Part shown: piece by piece, positions 31,592 through 40,311 of the stretch
Position numbering within the stretch: the stretch's first letter is position 1
Layout of the letters: each line of letters begins with the position of its first letter
Assembly: GCF_007995215.1 (NCBI RefSeq)
Contig: NZ_VCDK01000001.1
Span: 62,001 to 126,000 of the forward strand
Source of the DNA: Shimia ponticola
GTDB taxonomy: Bacteria > Pseudomonadota > Alphaproteobacteria > Rhodobacterales > Rhodobacteraceae
DNA length: 64,000 nt
Direction of reading: 5' to 3'
Program-made: the position numbers and the translations under genes
Notes under the pieces: generated by a model
What the model saw: the letters and a program-made list of their open reading frames with translations, nothing else
Told to the model about the DNA's origin: nothing
Database searches by the model: none

Positions 31592-32475
31592 GTGTCGTCC
31601 GAGTGATAAAGGCCAAGCTGGTGTCGGCGGGCGTGGAAGGTTTCGACTCGTTCTACGATCTCATCACTCGCCGTCGCGATCACAAACGACAAAAGCGTTT
31701 CCAAAAGCGCGATGATCGATACTGATGACGGGAAGAACTGCGGTGTCTCAACGGACACCTGAAACATGTGGTCCGCGGCCCGCATGATTGGGCTTGCCGG
31801 GCTGTCGGACAGGGCGATCACGGTCAATCCCTGATCCTTTGCGATGCTGACGGTCTCAACCACCTCGGCCCGGAACGGTTTACTTGTCATGGCGATAAGG
31901 ACGTCGCGCTCATCCGCCCAGGCCAGATCATCCATCGGTGTCGATCCGGCGCGCGGGATGGTGTGAAACGACTTCATTCCGGTCGATGCGAGATAGGTAA
32001 AATTCCGCGCGTTAGCGTTATTGATGCCGACACCCAAAACAAACACGTTCCGTGCGTTCCAAATGTCTTGGGCGGCTGCCTGCAGTGCGTCCGCAGAGAT
32101 GGCGCTGAAGGTATCTTCGATGTTTCTGAGCGCGCCTTGAACCATGTCGGCATAAAGCCCACCCATGTCGCCCTGTTTTTGGATGTCTTGCAGCAAACGT
32201 GCGCGATCTGGGAAATCTGCCGCGCCGGCGCGGATGGCCTCACGGAATGGGTCGCGGAAGTCGTCGTAGCCTTCAAAACCCACCTGACGTGCCATGCGCA
32301 CGACTGTGTTTGGTTTCACGTTCGCGGCCTCGGCAATCTCGCGCACCGTCGAAACGCCCACATCGCGCGGGTTTTCCAACACATATGTTGCGGCCTTGCG
32401 CGCCTCGGGCGTCAGCTCCTCAAGCTCTCCGGCAAGGCGCGTTAGAATCGCGCTTGATACATTTGTCCCATTCAT
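31588..32475 (-). CDS. MurR/RpiR-family transcriptional regulator
   Basis: 295 residues: an N-terminal HTH domain (about 1-78, including STVREIAEAANVKPNTVVRMARQVGF) and a C-terminal SIS domain (about 125-260, with VLGVGINNANARNF) that normally binds a phospho-sugar or small ligand. The chosen ATG follows a short intergenic region; the longer frame would run into the divergent gene. It heads the leftward operon and faces the rightward one, so it most likely controls both through the inverted repeat at 32492-32519. Confidence 0.83.
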   Translation of the reverse strand: MNGTNVSSAILTRLAGELEELTPEARKAATYVLENPRDVGVSTVREIAEAANVKPNTVVRMARQVGFEGYDDFRDPFREAIRAGAADFPDRARLLQDIQKQGDMGGLYADMVQGALRNIEDTFSAISADALQAAAQDIWNARNVFVLGVGINNANARNFTYLASTGMKSFHTIPRAGSTPMDDLAWADERDVLIAMTSKPFRAEVVETVSIAKDQGLTVIALSDSPASPIMRAADHMFQVSVETPQFFPSSVSIIALLETLLSFVIATASDEIVERVETFHARRHQLGLYHSDDT

Positions 32476-32491
32476 GATTGACGATGGTATG

Positions 32492-32519
32492 TTTGTGCTC
32501 TTAGCGTGTCGAGCATAAA
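32492..32519. promoter_or_regulatory. imperfect inverted repeat between divergent catabolic operons
   Basis: TTTGTGCTC and GAGCATAAA match in eight of nine positions as inverted repeats with a ten-base spacer. The whole divergent gap is only 65 bases, so this element overlaps both promoters and is the best candidate operator for the RpiR-type regulator. Confidence 0.45.
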
Positions 32520-32540
32520 TTTTTGAGTCGGGAGATCGCC

Positions 32541-34991
32541 ATGGCGACCGAATTTCCAACACAGGCACGCGTGGTCATCGTCGGCGGTGGCGTTATGGGT
32601 GTTGGGCTGGCCTATCATCTGGGTCATGAGGGGTGGGGCGACGATACCGTCCTGCTGGAAAAGGCCGAATTGACGAGCGGCTCTACATGGCACGCGGCGG
32701 GGCAAATCACTCATTCGACCAGTAGTTTTGGCCTTGGCAAATGCGTCGACTACAACATCGGCCTTTATTCTGGTGGTCTTGAGGCTGAGACCGGGCAGGC
32801 GGTAACGTGGCACGGCTGCGGCTCGTTCCGCTTAGCCTATACCGAGGACGAGATGGACTGGCTGCGCCACACGCTGTCCGTGGGTCGGTCGCTTGGCTTC
32901 AACATCGAACTGGTCGGCACCGACAAAATTGCCGAACTGCATCCGTTCTATAACCTCGACGGTGTCTTGGGCGCGCTGCACACCCCCGATGATGGCCACG
33001 TTGATCCGACCAATGTGACCATGGCGATGGCCGCAGGCGCGCGCCAAAAGGGCGTGCGTATCATCCGCAACTGCCGCGCAACGAACATCACGCAGGCCGA
33101 TAACGGCGAATGGATTGTAGAAACCGAGCAAGGCACGATCCGGTGCGAGCATGTGGTGAACGCAGGTGGCACATACGCGCGCCAGATGGGCGAATGGTCG
33201 GGGCTGCAGCTGCCCATGACGTCGATGACGCACCACTACTTTGTGACCGAACCGGTGCCAGAGTTTGCGGACTTGTCCGAGGAATTACCTGTCATCCGCG
33301 ATGACAAGAAGGTGTCGGGTTACATCCGGATGGAGCAGAAACGCGGCCTGATCGGGATTTATGAAAAGGAAAACCCAAACTCCGTTTGGCACGATCATTG
33401 CCCGTGGGAGTATGAGAACTGGCTCTTTGACGCCGATTATGACCGGGTGATGCCGTATCTTGAGGAAAGCCTGAACCGCATGCCGATCTTTGCGGAACTG
33501 GGCATTCAGCGTGAGGTACATGGCGCGATCAGTCACCCGCCGGATGGCAATCCGCTGATCGGTCCGGCCCCAGGCGTGCGCAACTACTGGTGCTGCTGCG
33601 GGACACAGATCGGCATCGGTTGGGGACCCGGCCTGACCCGCGAGTTGGCACGTTGGATGGTGCACGGGGCGGCTGACATTTCCATGCGTGAATACGATCC
33701 GCGCCGCTTTGGTAGCTACGCGACCAAGGATTGGCAGGTTGTGAAGGCAGAGGAGGACTACTGCCTGCGCCACGAGATCCCGTTCCCGCATTTCAACCGT
33801 CTGGCTGGGCGTCCTATCAAGCCGTCACCGCTGCATGAGCTGCTGAAATCCAAAGGTGCGGTGCACGAAGAGGTCTATGGGTTCGAACGCCCCCGGTTCT
33901 TTGCCAAAGGGATTGAACAGCGCGACCACTATTCCTTTAACCGCACTCCGGTCGATGACATGGTTGCGTCCGAGGTGAAGGCCGTACGTGAGGGCGTTGG
34001 CATCATTGATGTGACGGCCTTTACCAAGGTCGAGGTATCGGGACCCGACGCCTACGCCTTGCTGGATCGGTTGACCGCCAACCGGATGCCGCAAAAGGAT
34101 GGGTCGATCACGCTGACCCACATGCTGAACCGCAGGGGTCGGATCGAACTTGAGACGACCATCGTCCGGATGGCCGCGGATCGGTTCTATCTCGTTTGCG
34201 CCGCATTCTTTGAACAGCGTTTGCTGGATCATCTGGCCGCGCAAATGAACGGTGAAGACGCGACCGTGACAGCATTGTCGGCGGAATGGTCCGCTCTGGC
34301 GATCAACGGTCCACTGTCGCGTGACGTGCTGGGTTCCTGCACGGATGCAGACCTGTCAAATGCGGCTTTCCGCTGGTTGTCGGCGCAAGAGATCACGGTC
34401 GCCGGTCACAAGATCTGGGCGATGCGCGTGTCCTATGCTGGTGAGCTGGGCTGGGAGCTTCATATGCCGAACGCCGCCTGCCTTGATGTCTATCAGGCGC
34501 TTTGGGCGGCGGGTGAGCCGATGGGCATTGCTGATTACGGCAGTTTTGCCATGAACGTCATGCGTATGGAAAAGGGCTTCAAGGGGGCAGGGGAACTGAC
34601 CAACGAAGTCACCTTGGCCGAAGCGGATGTTTTACGGTTTGCGCGGTCGGACAAAGACTATCTGGGGCGCAACAAGACGCTGAACACCGATCTGCCATGG
34701 GTCTGTGCCTACCTTGAGATCGACCCTGACGGCGTGGCCGATGGCCATGGCGGCGAGGCTGTGATGCTGGATGGCAAGGTTGTTGGATCGACGGCCTCGG
34801 TTGCCTTTGGCCCGACTGTCGGCAAGATTTTGGCCTTTGCCTATATCAAACCCGCTGCTGCGGAACCGGGAACGGAGCTTGAAGTCGTGATCCATGGGGA
34901 GCCACGTCCAGCACGCGTGCTGGCGGAACCTGCCTATGATCCGCAAAGCCTTCTGCCGCGCACCGATGCCCAAAAGGTTGCCGCGGAGTGA
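32541..34991 (+). CDS. FAD/GcvT-domain demethylase (dimethylglycine/sarcosine dehydrogenase-like)
   Basis: 816 residues. N-terminal DAO-type FAD fold (VVIVGGGVMGVGLAYHL, about 11-27) with SGSTWHAAG at 46-54, where His51 matches the covalent 8-alpha-histidyl-FAD residue of dimethylglycine and sarcosine dehydrogenases. An FAO_M-type middle domain follows and from about 420 a GcvT domain with the GELGWELH motif and a C-terminal beta barrel. Expected to oxidize an N-methyl group and pass it to tetrahydrofolate. The start is ATG 32541 with GGGAG upstream. Probably acts after the Rieske enzyme on a tertiary or secondary amine. Its stop overlaps the next start (GTGA). Confidence 0.82.
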   Translation: MATEFPTQARVVIVGGGVMGVGLAYHLGHEGWGDDTVLLEKAELTSGSTWHAAGQITHSTSSFGLGKCVDYNIGLYSGGLEAETGQAVTWHGCGSFRLAYTEDEMDWLRHTLSVGRSLGFNIELVGTDKIAELHPFYNLDGVLGALHTPDDGHVDPTNVTMAMAAGARQKGVRIIRNCRATNITQADNGEWIVETEQGTIRCEHVVNAGGTYARQMGEWSGLQLPMTSMTHHYFVTEPVPEFADLSEELPVIRDDKKVSGYIRMEQKRGLIGIYEKENPNSVWHDHCPWEYENWLFDADYDRVMPYLEESLNRMPIFAELGIQREVHGAISHPPDGNPLIGPAPGVRNYWCCCGTQIGIGWGPGLTRELARWMVHGAADISMREYDPRRFGSYATKDWQVVKAEEDYCLRHEIPFPHFNRLAGRPIKPSPLHELLKSKGAVHEEVYGFERPRFFAKGIEQRDHYSFNRTPVDDMVASEVKAVREGVGIIDVTAFTKVEVSGPDAYALLDRLTANRMPQKDGSITLTHMLNRRGRIELETTIVRMAADRFYLVCAAFFEQRLLDHLAAQMNGEDATVTALSAEWSALAINGPLSRDVLGSCTDADLSNAAFRWLSAQEITVAGHKIWAMRVSYAGELGWELHMPNAACLDVYQALWAAGEPMGIADYGSFAMNVMRMEKGFKGAGELTNEVTLAEADVLRFARSDKDYLGRNKTLNTDLPWVCAYLEIDPDGVADGHGGEAVMLDGKVVGSTASVAFGPTVGKILAFAYIKPAAAEPGTELEVVIHGEPRPARVLAEPAYDPQSLLPRTDAQKVAAE

Positions 34992-35572
34992 GCAGAGTTC
35001 AGCGCCTCCTTGACGCGGTGCGGAAACTCCATGAGGCGACGCCGGAATTGATGGCCTATGCCCCGTGGCCAGATGATCTGTCTGCGCAGCAGGTGATGCC
35101 GCATCCTTGTCCTGTTGCGCAGACAATGGGTGACCGCAAACTGCCGGGAAGTCGTTCAACGCGCCCAGTCATCCAGGCGCTTCGGGCGGCGACGCCGGAT
35201 CTGGAGTGGCGACAGACCTATTCAGAGGCAGAGGTGGGCGCAGAGTTTCTGCAAACCTACGGCTATGTCGAACTGTTCGGTCCCGGCGGGCATTTCCGGT
35301 CGCGAAAACTCCGTGGCTATATCGGGTTCTGGGGGCCGGGATTGACCTATGATTGGCACGCCCATGAGGCTGAGGAACTCTACTTCACTTTGTCCGGCAA
35401 TGCTGTGTTTTGCGCGCACGGTGCGCCGAACGTCATGCTGCGTACCGGTCAAGCGCGCGCGCATCACAGCAATCAACCCCATCTCATGGTGACCCTTGAC
35501 CGGCCATATCTCGCATACGCCGTCTGGCGCGGGGCCGGGATGGAGGGCCTGCCCAAGATGGTGGCGTCATGA
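34988..35572 (+). CDS. DddQ-like cupin (DMSP lyase family)
   Basis: 194 residues, GTG start overlapping the previous stop. A C-terminal cupin (about 110-185) carries HAHEAEELY with His126, Glu130 and Tyr132, and a late His165 in QPHLM, the ligand/base arrangement of DddQ-type dimethylsulfoniopropionate lyases (His-x3-Glu-x-Tyr...His). The N-terminal helical part also fits the approximately 200-residue DddQ family. DMSP cleavage is possible, but the neighbours suggest N-methylated rather than sulfonium chemistry, so another beta-elimination or isomerisation substrate should be kept open. It also overlaps the following enolase gene (ATGA). Confidence 0.6.
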   Translation: MSRVQRLLDAVRKLHEATPELMAYAPWPDDLSAQQVMPHPCPVAQTMGDRKLPGSRSTRPVIQALRAATPDLEWRQTYSEAEVGAEFLQTYGYVELFGPGGHFRSRKLRGYIGFWGPGLTYDWHAHEAEELYFTLSGNAVFCAHGAPNVMLRTGQARAHHSNQPHLMVTLDRPYLAYAVWRGAGMEGLPKMVAS

Positions 35573-36675
35573 AGATCACCCGCATCCGCGTGTTCAAAAC
35601 GGACCTGCCCTATGTGGGCGGGGCGTATCTTTGGGGCGCGGGGAATGCCATCACCGTCGCGCGGGCCAGTGTTGTCGTGATCGACACCGATGCCGGATTG
35701 CAAGGCTGCGGAGAATTCACGCCCTGCGGTGAAAACTACATGGTGGCCCATTCCGAAGGGGTGGAGGCGTTCGCCCGTTTGGCCGCAAATGCTTTGCTAG
35801 GCGAAGACCCCCGGCAAGTCGCACGCATCGAACGGATCATGGATCATGTCGTGCAGGGGCATGGCTATGCCAAAGCCCCCTTTGATGCGGCCTGTTGGGA
35901 TATTCTCGGGAAAGCGTGCGATCAGCCTGTTTGGATGATGATTGGGGGCAAGCTCACCGACGGGGCGCCGATGTACCGGGTCGCCCCGCAAAAGGCGACG
36001 GATGAGACAGTGGCCGAAATGAAGCGCTATCGCGACCAAGGGTATCGCCAGTTTCAGATCAAGGTTGGCAGCGACTGGGCGAGCGACATTGACCGCATCA
36101 GAACAGGTGTCAGCCTGCTTGAACCCGGTGAAAAGGCGATGGCGGATGCCAATCAGGGCTGGCGCGTCGACAATGCGATCCGCGTTGCGCGCGCGACCAA
36201 GGACCTCGACTACATCCTTGAACAACCCTGTCGCACCTATGAGGAATGTCAGCAGGTCCGGCGCGTCGCCGAGCAGCCTATGAAGCTGGATGAATGCGTC
36301 ACGGGGATTGAGGCCGCTCAACGGATCGTCGCAGATCGTGGAGCCGAGATCTGTTGTCTGAAGATTTCGAACCTTGGCGGCCTGTCAAAGGCGCGGCGCG
36401 TTCGCGATTATCTGATCGACAACCGTATTCCTGTGGTCAGCGAGGACACGTGGGGCGGGGAAATCACCTCTGCGGTTGTGGCACATTTCGCGGCCTCGAC
36501 GCCCGAAGAATACCTGCAAAACACCACCGACCTCATGAACTACAACACGGCATCGACAGGGGTTGGTGGCCCCATTGCAAAGGCTGGGCGTCTTTTTGCG
36601 ACCGATACACCGGGGTTGGGTGTCGCGCCTGACTTCGACAGCCTTGGTGCGCCTGTGGCGGAGTACGCCTCATGA
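35569..36675 (+). CDS. enolase-superfamily (MR/MLE) enzyme, paralog 1
   Basis: 368 residues with the capping domain and TIM barrel of the muconate-lactonizing/mandelate racemase group. Catalytic frame: Lys165 (QIK), metal ligands Asp193 (in ADAN), Glu218 (LEQP), Asp241 (LDE), and Lys265 (LKIS). A TWGGE segment near residue 290 resembles HpbD, the hydroxyproline-betaine 2-epimerase, and cis-3-hydroxyproline dehydratase. An epimerase or dehydratase acting on a betaine or imino acid is the best guess. Stop and start overlap with both neighbours (ATGA), so it is cotranslated with the cupin and paralog 2. Confidence 0.78.
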   Translation: MKITRIRVFKTDLPYVGGAYLWGAGNAITVARASVVVIDTDAGLQGCGEFTPCGENYMVAHSEGVEAFARLAANALLGEDPRQVARIERIMDHVVQGHGYAKAPFDAACWDILGKACDQPVWMMIGGKLTDGAPMYRVAPQKATDETVAEMKRYRDQGYRQFQIKVGSDWASDIDRIRTGVSLLEPGEKAMADANQGWRVDNAIRVARATKDLDYILEQPCRTYEECQQVRRVAEQPMKLDECVTGIEAAQRIVADRGAEICCLKISNLGGLSKARRVRDYLIDNRIPVVSEDTWGGEITSAVVAHFAASTPEEYLQNTTDLMNYNTASTGVGGPIAKAGRLFATDTPGLGVAPDFDSLGAPVAEYAS

Positions 36676-37778
36676 AGATCACACGCATCACTGTTTATCA
36701 GGTCGATCTACCGCTCGAGCATCCATACTGGCTTTCTGGTGGGCGGCTGAAATTTGAAACGCTCGACGCGACCTTCGTCAAACTCGAAACCGACGAGGGG
36801 CTAGTCGGTTGGGGCGAAGGCACACCATGGGGGCATACCTATGTGCCCGCGCACGGGCCGGGCATTCGTGCCGGGATTGAAACGATGGCCCCATTCATCA
36901 TCGGGCTTGATCCGCGCCGGGTGCTGGATGTCGAGCGGGCGATGGATCTTGCGTTGCCGGGGCATCTATATGCGAAGGGCCCAATCGACATGGCCTGTTG
37001 GGATATTGCCGGTCAGGCGGCGGGCTTGCCCATCGCAGACCTGATGGGCGGGGGCTCACGGACGCCTCGCCCGATCGCTTCATCAGTTGGAGCGAAAACC
37101 ATTGAAGAAACGCGCGAAGTGATCGCGCGGTATCGGGCGCGCGGGTATATTGCGCATTCGGTCAAGATTGGCGGTGACGTCGCGCGGGATATTGCGCGCA
37201 TTCGTGACGTTGAAGGGCTGAAACAACCCGGTGACATCATGCTCTATGATGTGAACCGAGGCTGGACTCGGCCTCAGGCGATGGCCGTCTTGCGAGCGGT
37301 CGAAGATCTGAATGTCATGGTCGAACAACCCTGCGAAACGCTGGATGACATCGCAGCCATTGCACCACGTCATGCGACACCCGTGTCCGTCGACGAAAGC
37401 CTTGTGACACCGCAGGACGCAGCCCGCATCGCACGCGATGGCGTAGCAGAAATCTTTGGCATCAAGCTGAACCGCGTTGGCGGCCTGACCAAAGCGGCCC
37501 GCATGCGGGACATCGCGCTGGCCCATGGCATCGACATGTTTGTCATGGCGACCGGTGGATCGGTTCTGGCTGATACCGAGGCGCTGCATCTGGCCGCCAC
37601 CATCCCCGACGCAAATTGCCACGCGGTCTGGGCCTGTCAGGACATGATCACGGTCGATGTCGCATCTGGGCGCGGACCAAGGAACATAGACGGTCATCTG
37701 CATTTGCCCGAGGCTCCAGGCCTTGGCGTACATCCCGATGAAGAGGCGCTGGGCAACCCAGTGGCAAGCTACCAATGA
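36672..37778 (+). CDS. enolase-superfamily (MR/MLE) enzyme, paralog 2
   Basis: 368 residues, same fold and the same catalytic numbering as paralog 1: Lys165, Asp193, Glu218, Asp241 and Lys265. The residue two before Lys165 is Ser rather than Gln, and the C-terminal barrel segment is ATGGSVLADTEALH rather than TWGG/TWGS, so substrate specificity or stereochemistry must differ from paralogs 1 and 3. The ending (GLGVHPDEEALGNPVASY) is typical of the HpbD-like subgroup. Overlaps both neighbours by ATGA. Confidence 0.78.
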   Translation: MKITRITVYQVDLPLEHPYWLSGGRLKFETLDATFVKLETDEGLVGWGEGTPWGHTYVPAHGPGIRAGIETMAPFIIGLDPRRVLDVERAMDLALPGHLYAKGPIDMACWDIAGQAAGLPIADLMGGGSRTPRPIASSVGAKTIEETREVIARYRARGYIAHSVKIGGDVARDIARIRDVEGLKQPGDIMLYDVNRGWTRPQAMAVLRAVEDLNVMVEQPCETLDDIAAIAPRHATPVSVDESLVTPQDAARIARDGVAEIFGIKLNRVGGLTKAARMRDIALAHGIDMFVMATGGSVLADTEALHLAATIPDANCHAVWACQDMITVDVASGRGPRNIDGHLHLPEAPGLGVHPDEEALGNPVASYQ

Positions 37779-38875
37779 AGATCACGAAACTCACGCTCTG
37801 GTCCGTCGATCTGACCAGCCACGCCACCTATTACATGGCCGAGGGGAAAACCTGTGACACCGTGGTGTCCCATGTGCTGTGCCTTGAAACCGACACAGGT
37901 CTGCGCGGTTGGGGCGAGGTGTGTCCGATCCCGCATTACCTGCCAGCGTTTGCAGGTGGCATTCCCAGCGCTGTGTCTGAGATGGCTGAGGTGCTGATCG
38001 GTGCTGACCCAATGGGTGTCGAGGCGTTGATGGCGCGGTTGGATGCCTATTTGGTGGGGCATCTTGGAGCGAAATCCGTGGTGGATATGGCGCTCTGGGA
38101 TCTCTACGGGCAAGCCGTAGATCAACCTCTCTACACGCTGCTTGGTGGTCGTCGGATGGCGGATATGCCGCTTTATCATTCGATCACCTGTGTGGCCCCG
38201 GATGAGATGGCTCGTATCGCGCGCGAAGCGCAGGCCACCGGCATCAAGCAATTTCAGGTCAAGCTGGGCGCAGATGCTGATTGGGCGGCTGATGCGGAGC
38301 GCTTGATCAAGGTGCGCGAGGCGGTGGGGCATGGCCCGATTGTCTACGGAGATTGGAATTGTGGCGCGACCAAGCTGCACGCAACACGCGTCGGGCGGGC
38401 TGTCGCCCATCTCGACATCATGCTCGAACAGCCCTGCAAAACGCTCGAAGACTGCGCCGCCGTGCGTCAGGCGAGCGGGCTTCCGATGAAGATCGACGAG
38501 TTGGCCTATGATCAGGCGTCGCTCTTGCAGGCGCGTGCGCTTGGTGTGCTGGATGCTGTCGCTCTGAAACTGTCCAAGTTCGGTGGGATTTCCGCGATGC
38601 GCCGTTGCCGTGACCTGACGGTCCATCTGGGCGCAGAGATTTGCGCCGAATGTACCTGGGGGTCCGACATCGTCACGGCGGCATCGCTGCATTTTGCGGC
38701 GTCAACGCCACCTGCAAACCTGCTCAATACCTGCGATTTGTCGTCCTATGTCGGTCCGCGCCTTTGCCCGGACGCGCCAGTGCGTCAGAATGGCCGTATT
38801 GCCCCGCCCGAAGGTCCGGGCTTGGGCGTCACACCTGACCAATCCGTCCTCGGGACGCCCGTCTTGGAGCTTTGA
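37775..38875 (+). CDS. enolase-superfamily (MR/MLE) enzyme, paralog 3
   Basis: 366 residues. Catalytic set Lys163 (QVK), Asp193 (GDWN), Glu218 (LEQP), Asp241 (IDE) and Lys265 (LKLS); ECTWGSDI near residue 290 groups it with paralog 1. Start overlaps the stop of paralog 2 by ATGA. Together the three genes form a tandem family expansion in one operon, which suggests successive or stereoisomer-specific steps on one compound class. Confidence 0.78.
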   Translation: MKITKLTLWSVDLTSHATYYMAEGKTCDTVVSHVLCLETDTGLRGWGEVCPIPHYLPAFAGGIPSAVSEMAEVLIGADPMGVEALMARLDAYLVGHLGAKSVVDMALWDLYGQAVDQPLYTLLGGRRMADMPLYHSITCVAPDEMARIAREAQATGIKQFQVKLGADADWAADAERLIKVREAVGHGPIVYGDWNCGATKLHATRVGRAVAHLDIMLEQPCKTLEDCAAVRQASGLPMKIDELAYDQASLLQARALGVLDAVALKLSKFGGISAMRRCRDLTVHLGAEICAECTWGSDIVTAASLHFAASTPPANLLNTCDLSSYVGPRLCPDAPVRQNGRIAPPEGPGLGVTPDQSVLGTPVLEL

Positions 38876-38877
38876 CC

Positions 38878-40149
38878 ATGCAGATTGTTCATTCTCAGGC
38901 TGACTGGATCGCCCGGGCCACAGAAGTGTTGCCCGCTGCAGGCTTTGGCAACTTTGACCCCGGCATCATGATCGCCCGGGGGCAGGGAAGCCGGGTGTGG
39001 GACGAGGACGGCAAAGAGTATGTCGATTACCTGATTGGGTCCGGCCCTATGCTATTAGGGCATGGTCACCCGGAGGTGATGGAGGCTGTCCTGGAACAAC
39101 TGCCCAAGGGCATGACGTTCTTTGCCAATAACGCCGCAGGTGTCGCGTTGGCCGAAGCCATTGTTCAGGCCGTGCCGTGTTGCGAACAGGTCCGATTTGT
39201 GGCTTCGGGCGGAGAGGCGGATATGTACGCCATCCGTCTGGCCCGCGCCTATACAGGCCGCGACAAGATCCTGAAATTCGAAGGCGGCTATCACGGGATG
39301 AGCGCTGAGGCTCAGATGAGCCTAGCGCCAGCCAAGCGGGTGAATTTCCCACAGGCTGTGCCGGATAGCGCGGGCATTCCACAAGGCGTCGCCGATCAAA
39401 TGCTGATTGCGCCGTTCAATGATCTCGCCGCCGTCGAGGCGCTTTTGGTGGAGCATGATGACGTGGCTGCGATCATCGCCGAGCCGCTTCAGCGGATCAT
39501 CCCGGCCGAGCCAGGCTTTCTGCAGGGACTGCGCGATCTTTGTACCAAGCACAACGTCTTGCTGATCTTTGATGAAATCGTGACCGGGTTCCGATTGGCC
39601 TATGGCGGTGCGCAAGAACGCTATGGCGTCACGCCGGACATCTGTACCTTGGGCAAGATCATCGGTGGCGGTTTTCCATTGGCAGCCCTCGGCGCAAGCC
39701 GCGAGATCATGGATCACTTTGACAAGGCGCGCGTCGGTGCGGAAGGCTGGCTCATGCAATTGGGGACGCTCTCGGGCAACCCCGTGGCATCGGTTGCTGG
39801 GTTGAAAACCATGGAAGTTTTGGCGCGGGACGGTGCCTATGACACCCTTCGGGACGTGGGTCGTGATCTGCAAGACATGCAAACGACGGCGCTGAGCGAT
39901 GCTGGCATTCCGCATCAGATCGTCGGTGATGAGACGCTGTTCGACATCTTTTTCACAGATCAGACCTGCCGAGACTACCGCAGCGCGGCGCATGACGATC
40001 CTGAGAGAAATTCCACCTATAACCGCGTGCTGCGTGAACACGGTGTCTTCAAATCACCGGGCAAGCTTTATCCTTCGCTTGCAATCACCGCCGATGATCT
40101 GGACCTGACACGGCGTGCCGTGCAGGCGGCTGTTGCGGCGATTGCCTAG
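38878..40149 (+). CDS. class III PLP aminotransferase (glutamate-1-semialdehyde aminomutase-like)
   Basis: 423 residues with the class III fold: GSGPMLLGHGHP N-terminal region, ASGGEADMYAIRLARAYTGR, the DEIVTGFR metal-like Asp segment, and LGKIIGGGFPLAALG with PLP-binding Lys260. It resembles glutamate-1-semialdehyde 2,1-aminomutase but sits at the end of a catabolic operon, so an omega-aminotransferase or aminomutase acting on the demethylated amine is more likely. ATG 38878 with GGAG upstream is preferred over the in-frame TTG at 38872, which overlaps the preceding stop. Last gene of the rightward operon; the following 162 bases contain no gene. Confidence 0.8.
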   Translation: MQIVHSQADWIARATEVLPAAGFGNFDPGIMIARGQGSRVWDEDGKEYVDYLIGSGPMLLGHGHPEVMEAVLEQLPKGMTFFANNAAGVALAEAIVQAVPCCEQVRFVASGGEADMYAIRLARAYTGRDKILKFEGGYHGMSAEAQMSLAPAKRVNFPQAVPDSAGIPQGVADQMLIAPFNDLAAVEALLVEHDDVAAIIAEPLQRIIPAEPGFLQGLRDLCTKHNVLLIFDEIVTGFRLAYGGAQERYGVTPDICTLGKIIGGGFPLAALGASREIMDHFDKARVGAEGWLMQLGTLSGNPVASVAGLKTMEVLARDGAYDTLRDVGRDLQDMQTTALSDAGIPHQIVGDETLFDIFFTDQTCRDYRSAAHDDPERNSTYNRVLREHGVFKSPGKLYPSLAITADDLDLTRRAVQAAVAAIA

Positions 40150-40311
40150 ACGGTCGCTTGCTTTTTCGCGCCCAATTGCGGGGTGCCGTTTGAACAGGCA
40201 TGGTCTGGCGAACCACGTGTTTGTCATCTGCGCGGGTTAGAAATCCTTTGCGTCTGATGCCGGGATTGGGCGAAACACCAGTGTGAGTTCCCAAACCGGA
40301 GACGCAGGCGC

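Noticed and set aside
38878-40149. Annotation as hemL (tetrapyrrole synthesis) because of glutamate-1-semialdehyde aminomutase similarity
   Set aside because: This organism makes aminolevulinate with the ALAS-type HemA at 22155-23366, and the gene ends a catabolic operon, so a haem role is unlikely.
40150-40311. Possible ECF-type autoregulatory promoter before the sigma factor
   Set aside because: A GAAC-like -35 occurs near 40209 but no matching CGTT/CGTC -10 at the proper distance, so no promoter is called in this 162-base gap.
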